DNA from: Akkermansiaceae bacterium UBA5689
Lineage (GTDB): Bacteria; Verrucomicrobiota; Verrucomicrobiia; Verrucomicrobiales; Akkermansiaceae
Reading direction: 5' to 3'
DNA: 10,616 nucleotides
Assembly (NCBI GenBank): GCA_002420305.1
Contig: DIHT01000155.1
Coordinates: 1-10,616 of the forward strand
A program made the translations under genes and the position numbers. Within the stretch, counting starts at the first letter, position 1, and each line of letters opens with the position of its first letter. The notes beneath the pieces were generated by a model. The model did no database searches and was not told where the DNA came from. It worked only from the letters and a program-made list of their open reading frames with translations. Positions 1 to 6,900 of the stretch are shown one piece after another.

Positions 1-693
1 ATCCTTGTCAGCCCGGAAGCGGACCCCGTCATGCTTCCCCGGAAGAAAGCCGCTGCCCCAGAGCCGGGAGACGAGTGGCTGGCCCCCCTTGTTCTTGGTG
101 ACCATCACCACGAAGGAGGGCAGGTCGCTGTTCATGGAGCCGAGACCAAAGTCCAGCCAGGCTCCCATACTCGGGCGTCCGGGAAACTGTGAGCCGGTTT
201 GCATGAAGGTCACCCCGGGGCCGTGGTTGATGGCTTCGGTGTGCATGGACTTGACGAAGCAGATGTCGTCGGCGATGCCCGCAATATGAGGAAGAATATC
301 ACTGTTGACCCAGGATCCGGAGTCGCCGTGCTGCTCCATTTTGAAGGGAGTGCCGACCAAGGGCAGGCTGGCCTGGTTTCCGGACATCGCGGTGAGGCGC
401 TGCCCCATACGGATAGAAGCTGGGAGCTCCTTGCCCGAGTCCGCCTTCAGTTGAGGCTTCCAGTCGTAAAGGTCAATCTGAGAGGGTCCGCCTGCCTGAA
501 ACAGAAAAATGACTCTCTTCGCCTTTGGAGAGGGCGCCTTGGGCTGGGGCGTTTCAGGGGCCTGCTCTCCGGACACGAGGTCCGCAAGGGCAAGAGATCC
601 CAGACCCATTCCAAATGATTGGAGTGCTTTTCTTCGGCTGAGCCCGATCGGGTTCTCAAAACCGCTGCAGGCAGGGGAGTGAATCGTTCTCAT
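1..693 (-). CDS. DUF1501 family protein, Tat-exported, C terminus cut by window edge
   Basis: Only the first 231 residues are in the window and the frame is open to base 1. The start at 693 is the first ATG after an in-frame TGA, and it must lie upstream of the twin-arginine segment. That segment, SRRKALQ at residues 19-25, is followed by a short hydrophobic stretch (27-40), which indicates Tat export. The family is recognised from RVIFLFQAGGPSQIDLYDWK (60-79), from SMHTEAINHGPG (148-159) and from TGSQFPGRPSMGAW (165-178). The fold is known to be alkaline-phosphatase/sulfatase-like, but the substrate is not established. The gene follows the PSD1 gene with a 4-base ATGA overlap, so the two are probably translationally coupled and work together. 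A GAGG lies 13 bases before the ATG, a little far for a ribosome binding site. Family assignment is firm; function is unknown. Confidence 0.93.
   Translation of the reverse strand, partial: MRTIHSPACSGFENPIGLSRRKALQSFGMGLGSLALADLVSGEQAPETPQPKAPSPKAKRVIFLFQAGGPSQIDLYDWKPQLKADSGKELPASIRMGQRLTAMSGNQASLPLVGTPFKMEQHGDSGSWVNSDILPHIAGIADDICFVKSMHTEAINHGPGVTFMQTGSQFPGRPSMGAWLDFGLGSMNSDLPSFVVMVTKNKGGQPLVSRLWGSGFLPGKHDGVRFRADKD
690..693 (-). promoter_or_regulatory. ATGA stop/start overlap coupling PSD1 and DUF1501
   Basis: Read on the minus strand, bases 693-690 are ATGA. They contain the ATG of the DUF1501 gene and the TGA stop of the PSD1 gene. Such overlaps usually let a terminating ribosome restart, keeping the two products in proportion. 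The downstream gene has only a GAGG at a 13-base spacing, so coupling may be its main route of initiation. The overlap is seen directly; coupling is inferred. Confidence 0.85.
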
Positions 694-3600
694 CGTTTGG
701 AAACTGCCTCATCGAGGTTCATGATTGTATTGATCAGGATAGCTGCGGCCGCGACCTCGTGTGGAGGTAGGCCCTTCGCTTCAGGGGAAGCGCCAATTCC
801 AAGAAGCCCTTTGGCCTGTGCGGGGTTAGCTTTGTAGTGGGCAAGCTGTTGCGCGTGGAGTTTGAGGAGAACCTCGCGTTCCCTGTTCCCGGGAAAGCGA
901 CTCGTAAAGGACTGGAACGCCTCCTCAACAAGAGAGGCAGGAGAGTCCTGGTGCGTTGCGAGAAGCTTGGCTGCCATTACGCGGGCCGCTTCCATGAACT
1001 GTGGGCCGTTCAGGAGGACGAAAGCCTGCAGCGGAGAGGAGGTGACTTCGCGCCGGACCCGGCAGACATCCCGCTTGGAAGCGTTGAGCGTCATCATCAC
1101 AGGCGCGGGCCCGGTTCGTTTCCACCAAGTGTAAACGCTGCGCCGGTAGAGGTCGCTGCCCTTCCCAGGATTTGATGGTTTGAATGAGACGGCCACTTCG
1201 TAGGGTTTTACCGAGGGCCCGCCGGACTTTTCGACCAGCAGGCCACTCAGGGCGAGAACATTGTCCCTGATCATCTCTGCAGAAAGGCGCTCTGTTGTTC
1301 CCCGCCCGAGGTAGATATTTTCGGGGTCTTTCTCCCGGCTTCCTGCGAGGGCGATGGAGCTCTGGCGATAGGTGGCGGAGAGGACGATCCGCTTGATGAG
1401 ATGGTGAAGATTCCATCCACTCTGGATGAAGTCGCGTGCAAGCCAGTCCAGTAATTCGGGGTGGCTTGGAGGTTTTCCCTGACTACCAAAATCTTCAGGA
1501 GTGCGCACCAGTCCATTCCCAAAAAACAGCTGCCAGTAGCGATTGACGGTGACCCGTGCGGTAAGGGGGTGATCTGGAGACGTGAGCCAGCGTGCAAGTC
1601 CGAGGCGATTGCGTGGCTGGTCTTTTGGAAAAGGCGGCAGGGCCTTGGGAGTGTCAAAGTCAACGGGTTCACCCCGTGCATGATAAAGGCCCCGGTCAAG
1701 AATGTAGGACTGACGAGGTTTTTCGAGCTGCCTCATCACCATGATTTCGCGGATGGGCTCTATGAGGCTTCGCTTGGCATCACGTGCGCTCTGGAGATCT
1801 TGAAGCGCCTTAATGTGGGGGGGATGCGTGGTTGAGAGAAAATAGCTTCGAAGCTCTGTCCTTAACTGCGGATTGAGCGATGCGAGTGGAGTCGCCAGAG
1901 CCCGCGTGAGGCTCTCTCCATCGTGGAGGTGTGCAACCTCGATGGAAGTAAGCACCCGTTTGAAGACATGAAGCTCATCAACCTTGCCCTGCTTGAATCC
2001 AACGTCGCGAAAGCGCTCCCCAAGGCGGAGGTCTGGGTCACCTCCTCCCTCGATGTTCTTGGTCAGCTTGTCGCGGACGATTGTTGAAGGCATGGGTTTC
2101 CCATTCAACCAGAGCCGGAGACCTCTGGCGGAACTCGACCCGTCGTAGGTGACGGTGACATGGTGCCACGCATTGGGAGGCAGAGGGTTTTTGGCGGTCA
2201 CCCGGATCGAGTTGCCGGGATCGAAGTGAATGAGTGCCGCACTAGGTTTTCCATCAAGGAGAAGGAGTTCGTAGCCCCGGCTTCCAGCATCTGTCCAGGC
2301 CTTGGACCGGCGCCAGATGACCGAGCGCTCAAATTTCTTCGGAGTATTAACCCACATGCCGATAGAGAAGGGCTGGGTCCGGCGAAAGGCTCCGGCTCCC
2401 TGAACGTGAACTGCGTCGTCTCCGGTAAGTTGCAGCCCCTGGCCGTGAACGCCTTCAACCGACTTGTTATTGCCACTTGTTTTGGTGGGCTTGTCCTTAC
2501 GAGCACTGTCAGGAAGGTTCCCTCCCTGGCGGCCATCGAAGGAGACATGGGCTTCAAGTCCTTTCCACTGAAACTCCGAGGGACGATTTGCCAGCCACTC
2601 GGAGAACGCGTTTTCGCCCTTGGCCCTCTCGGCAGAGACAGCTCGGAGTGATGCCTCTATCGCGGCGTCTTTTTCTGCGATCTGCCTGTCCTGCTCGTCG
2701 GAAGTGAGGAGCATGGTTGGGGTCGGGATTGATGGAGTGAAGTAGGAATAGAGGCCTGCTTCATCGATGTTGGCGAAGAAGGAGCTCAGGCTGTAGTAGT
2801 CCTTCATCGTAATGGGATCATACTTATGATCGTGACACCTCGAGCATTCCAGAGTGAGTCCCAGAAAAGCGGTCCCGAAGGTGTGGAGCCGGTCGACAAC
2901 ATACTCGACTCGGAACTCCTCGGGGACACTCCCTCCCTCGACCTTCTGTGGGTGGAGCCGATTGAATGTCGTGGCTTGGATCTGTTCCTTGGTGGCGTTG
3001 GGGAGCAGGTCGCCGGCTATTTGCTCCGTGATGAACTGATTGTAGGGCATGTTTTTCCTGAAGGCATTGATTACCCAGTCTCGCCACGGCCAGACGAAGC
3101 GGTCTCTATCAACCTGGTAGCCATACGTGTCCGAGTAGCGGGCAACATCCAGCCATTCACTCGTCATGCGCTCAGCGTAGGCCCCGGAACCAAGAAGTCG
3201 GTCGACAACTTTTTCATAAGATGTCGGAGACTCATCAGAGATGAAGGCATCGAGCTCGGCCAGAGTCGGGGGGATTCCTGTGATGTCGAATGTTACCCGG
3301 CGCAGCCAGCTTCTCCGGGAGGTTTCGGGATTGGGCTTGAGACCTGCCCTTTGAAGTTCATCTGCGATAAAAGAGTCGACCGGGGTGCTCCCCCATTTCA
3401 GAGACTCTGGGTCTGGGGTCTGAAGTTTGGCAGGAATGCTCTTGAAGGACCAATGAGTGTCATAGGTCGCTCCTTCCTTGATCCAGCGGTCAAGAAGGGC
3501 CTTCTCCTTTTCGTTGAGACGGAGCTTGGATTCAGGAGGGGGCATGACGTCCTCGCTATCTGTGCTCCAGATCCGGTGGTGCATCTCGCTCTCCTCGAGG

Positions 3601-3815
3601 TCCCCGGCCTTGATGCCAACGTAGCCTCCGAGGTCTTTCAGTGCGTTGTCGCGGGAATCGAGCCTGAAGTCCGACTTCTGGTTGCTCGCATCCGGGCCAT
3701 GACACTTGAAGCAGCGATCCGAGAGAATGGGGCGAATATCGCGATTAAAATCAATCTCCTCCAAGGCCGTTGCCGGGATGGCTATTGCGGAGAGAAGAAT
3801 GGGTAAAATCCTCAT
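690..3815 (-). CDS. Secreted PSD1 protein: cytochrome-like CxxCH, DUF1549, LamG, DUF1553
   Basis: 1041 residues from the chosen ATG. This start gives a clean signal peptide (MRILPILLSAIAIPATA, then LEEIDF). An in-frame TTG 15 codons upstream would bury it. Order: planctomycete cytochrome C domain (about 22-115) with CFKCH (35-39) and a possible haem ligand Met in VMPPP (Met91); DUF1549 (about 146-350) with a second motif, CSRCHDHKYDP, from residue 324; a charged, probably helical linker (about 370-410); a LamG/concanavalin-like domain (about 419-635) with WHHVTVTYDG and LRLWLNGKPM; then DUF1553 (about 737-1020) with RLGLARWLTSPDHPLTARV and FGSQGKPPSHPELLDWLARD. The enzymatic role is not established. 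LamG suggests carbohydrate binding and the CxxCH suggests redox activity; both are inferences. It overlaps the DUF1501 gene, its usual partner. No strong ribosome binding site precedes the ATG. Domain calls are firm, function open. Confidence 0.92.
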   Translation of the reverse strand: MRILPILLSAIAIPATALEEIDFNRDIRPILSDRCFKCHGPDASNQKSDFRLDSRDNALKDLGGYVGIKAGDLEESEMHHRIWSTDSEDVMPPPESKLRLNEKEKALLDRWIKEGATYDTHWSFKSIPAKLQTPDPESLKWGSTPVDSFIADELQRAGLKPNPETSRRSWLRRVTFDITGIPPTLAELDAFISDESPTSYEKVVDRLLGSGAYAERMTSEWLDVARYSDTYGYQVDRDRFVWPWRDWVINAFRKNMPYNQFITEQIAGDLLPNATKEQIQATTFNRLHPQKVEGGSVPEEFRVEYVVDRLHTFGTAFLGLTLECSRCHDHKYDPITMKDYYSLSSFFANIDEAGLYSYFTPSIPTPTMLLTSDEQDRQIAEKDAAIEASLRAVSAERAKGENAFSEWLANRPSEFQWKGLEAHVSFDGRQGGNLPDSARKDKPTKTSGNNKSVEGVHGQGLQLTGDDAVHVQGAGAFRRTQPFSIGMWVNTPKKFERSVIWRRSKAWTDAGSRGYELLLLDGKPSAALIHFDPGNSIRVTAKNPLPPNAWHHVTVTYDGSSSARGLRLWLNGKPMPSTIVRDKLTKNIEGGGDPDLRLGERFRDVGFKQGKVDELHVFKRVLTSIEVAHLHDGESLTRALATPLASLNPQLRTELRSYFLSTTHPPHIKALQDLQSARDAKRSLIEPIREIMVMRQLEKPRQSYILDRGLYHARGEPVDFDTPKALPPFPKDQPRNRLGLARWLTSPDHPLTARVTVNRYWQLFFGNGLVRTPEDFGSQGKPPSHPELLDWLARDFIQSGWNLHHLIKRIVLSATYRQSSIALAGSREKDPENIYLGRGTTERLSAEMIRDNVLALSGLLVEKSGGPSVKPYEVAVSFKPSNPGKGSDLYRRSVYTWWKRTGPAPVMMTLNASKRDVCRVRREVTSSPLQAFVLLNGPQFMEAARVMAAKLLATHQDSPASLVEEAFQSFTSRFPGNREREVLLKLHAQQLAHYKANPAQAKGLLGIGASPEAKGLPPHEVAAAAILINTIMNLDEAVSKR

Positions 3816-3987
3816 TAGCGGAAAATGGGTAATACACATCCCGCAAGGATGCCACCCCAAAGCGGAAGTAGAGAAAGGCTTCCTCAGGCGGATCGAAGGG
3901 AATTCTTGTACAATCCTCAGCCGGTGAGCGATGTGCTGGCGGCGGAAGAGGGGCTCAGCTCCCCAGGTTTGTGATCTTCAGGGCTGC
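3816..3987 (-). other. Spacer between CotH protein and PSD1 genes
   Basis: 172 bases without a believable gene. On the minus strand a small hairpin, GGGG-AGCTGAG-CCCC (plus-strand 3950-3964), lies 24 bases after the CotH stop and is followed by TCTTCC. The four-pair stem and mixed tail make it a poor terminator. I see no convincing -35/-10 pair and no AGGAGG-like site before the PSD1 ATG. Whether PSD1 has its own promoter or is read from upstream cannot be settled from the sequence. Confidence 0.6.
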
Positions 3988-6900
3988 TCAGGGTGTCGTG
4001 ATGGCTCGGATCCGGAAGTAAAGGTCCATGGCGGGGTCGACGGATTCGCTGCCCCTGTATGTCACGGTCGTTGTTCCGTCGCCATTGGGGTTGTTGGAGA
4101 TTTGAATGAGAGTATCGCCAGCTTCATTCCAGCTCTCCAGACCGGAGGATCTTTCGATCTGGGCACGAAATTCACTGGCGCCATCCCGGATAGAGTGTGA
4201 AAGCTCGACGTGGGTCTGCCCTGCCAACTCTACGAGGGAAACTTCGAGCGTTGCACGAGATGAATTGGCGCGAGGATCCGAGCCGAGGAGATACTCGAGG
4301 GCGTTAGGCAGGCCGTCATTGTCGGCGTCAGCCAGCTCACCTGACAGGAGCAGATCGTTAAGTTCTTCCCCACTGAAGAACTGGGTCCGCCAGTCGCCTG
4401 GAGGAGGAGTGTCTGCGAGACCCGGGGACCCCCCGGGGTTAGCGGAGTCTCTCCAGTGAAGAGGCTCACCTCCATATCCCCCTGTTTCGGATCTTTCTAG
4501 TGAGTAGCCCTGACCGTCAGCAGCGAGGGGCCAGGGGGCGTCATCTGAATAGATCACCGTATCGGCTGCCACCAGCAGTCCGGGGCCGTCAGGAATCCCG
4601 CTTTGCTCTGGGAGAAGGATGCGCACACGCTCGCCTCCGTTGTCGAGTCTGCCCGGGTAGGGGCCATAGATCTCGACGGTGGCGGGAACATTATAGGTGC
4701 TCCGGAAAGTGAAGGGGTCGACTTCACTCACAATGAGAATCTCTCCAGGGAGAAGATCTGGTGCATCCACTCCGAAGATGTAGCCGACCCCGCTGATTTC
4801 TGAGCCCGCAAGAGAAACAGGTTGGGCCGAGATATTCTGAATCTCGATGAATTCAGCCTCGAAGGCCGAAGGGTGATACATCAATTCAGTGATGACGAGA
4901 GGGCCGGCAAGGGGATTGGAATTGGGCCCACCAGGGGTCGATGAGATCAGGGGTGCTACCTGAACTTCGCCCGTGGAAATCTCGTGACGCCCAAATGGGG
5001 TCCCCGCGGAGGAATCATCGAAATTGAAGCCAGTGACGTAATCGAGTCGGGCTCCAGATGCGTCTACGGCGATGAGAAATACTTCTTCTCCGAAAGAATC
5101 CAGGGCGAAGCTGGGATCAACCCCGGGAGTGGGATTAAATTCGAGTTCCGTAAAGCTGGTAAAACCGTTGCCGGGAACAATTGCTCCAGGGGGGATTTGA
5201 AACTTTCTGGGCTGGCCGAGGTCGTCGGTCAGGAACCACCCTTCGATTGAGAGGTCTGCATCTTCCGGGTTGTAGAGTTCGATCCTGTCGACCTCTGGGG
5301 CAACCGAATTAGCAAGAATCTCGTTTACGAAAACATTCGGAAGCTCTGTCACGTCCGGCTCTAGCGTCCCTGGGGATCCGAGGAGACTGCGACTGGCGGC
5401 CCAGTTTTGTCCGTCCGCGGGATTGCCAGAATTGTAGACCAGAGAATATCCGCCACCAGCTCTACGGGGCCAGGAGCTGTCGGAGCCGTAGGAAAAATCC
5501 TGGATGGTATCACCGTCCCGGCTCTGGAGAGTCAGTTGCTCACCGTCATTATCGAGTAGGAGATCAAACTCCCCTGCGACAAGGATGTCCCTGCCGAAAC
5601 CATAGACGCTCCGGAAGGCGGCCAAATCCTTCACCACCACGGCCCTCTCCCCAGGATTCAGGGTCAACCCCGGAAAGATAAAATCAATTCCTTCCGTGAA
5701 ACGTAAACCACTGAGTGAAACCGGCCCAGACGCAGTGCTGAGAACTTCAATCCACTCGAAGGCACTGTTTTCCGTCACTGCATTTCCTAGATCGTAAGGG
5801 TCATGCATGATCTCCGAAATGATGATATCGGATGTGCCCGCTGGCTCCTCATTGACAAGATATTCTCTCTCAAGTGGGGCGCTCCAGCCAGTGCCTACCG
5901 GTGTCCGTCCCGAGCTTGTGGAATTTCCCCCGGCTGGGTCGTAGACCCTCGCAATCAGTCGGGTGGTGGCTTGCAGGGTGATCGGGCCCGTATATTCGAT
6001 TCCCGCGACACCGCCGCCACCACCTTCATCGAACCCGGCTACCAGCCGTGCCTGATTGAGGAAGTCGCTGCTCCCGGTGCTCTCGTTAAGGGCATGAATG
6101 GCGAGAATATTCTGCCCGCTCCGTAGTGACCCGAGGGCGGCACTGACGTTGAAGCTTTCGAAGTTGGTTGCTGACCCGTCATCATTGGTCTGGGTGGCCG
6201 AGGAGAGGTGGGTAGGGTTAGCCGGGGCGTTGGCGGAAGTGATCTCAGACCCGTTGAGATAGGCAACGAAGCCGTCATCGTAGCGCATCTGGAGGGTCAT
6301 GAAGTTCCATGTTTCAAGGTCATTCCCCGCAACGTTGAAAGGAATGCGGATGTAGCAGCTGGTGCTGTTCGACATGGCGCTGTCGACGTCGATATTGATA
6401 TATGGTTCGTATCCGCTACTCCTTTCGTATCCGACCCCATTGGTTCCTGCCCGCCATCCGTTGGCGTTGAAAGGTTCGCTTCCGCCTCGCCATGCGGTTC
6501 CGATATTGCTGGCGGGGGCAAGAACCTGGACTGCCTGGGACTCGTCGAGAATGGTAGTCCCCTCGAGGGCCTCTCCGGTGGTCGAGGGCCTTGGATCCCG
6601 GCCATCCAGAGTGTAATAGATCCTCTGGTTTCCTCTCAGCGAGGCGCTGAGAGAAATTGTGGTGCCCGCGGGATAGGTGCCGCTTGCCCGGCTGGAAGAT
6701 GGACGAGGTGCGAACTGTCCGTCCATCCAGCTTAATCTTGTCGCGAGCCAATTCTTGAGGTGATTGACCTCCCCGTTGTATCCACCGAATCTCGGCTGGT
6801 CCGACCAGCGTTGGAAGTTGCGGGCCTGGGCCTCGTTGAGGGTCGCGGCCATCTGGTCAATAATGGCGTGGACATTGGCAGTGGCGAAGGGCCCGTTTCT

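Noticed and set aside
447..659. Minus-strand 70-codon frame inside the DUF1501 gene
   Set aside because: It is out of frame with the DUF1501 reading, which carries the Tat motif and family signatures; its translation is Arg/Ser-rich with no recognisable feature.
2826..3806. Plus-strand open frame of 326 codons opposite the PSD1 gene
   Set aside because: It lies wholly antisense to the DUF1549/cytochrome-like part of a clearly recognisable gene, and its translation resembles no family I know. It is a shadow of codon bias.
3950..3964. GGGG-AGCTGAG-CCCC hairpin as terminator of the CotH gene
   Set aside because: Only four pairs, a seven-base loop and no U-tract; kept as a note in the spacer entry rather than called as a terminator.
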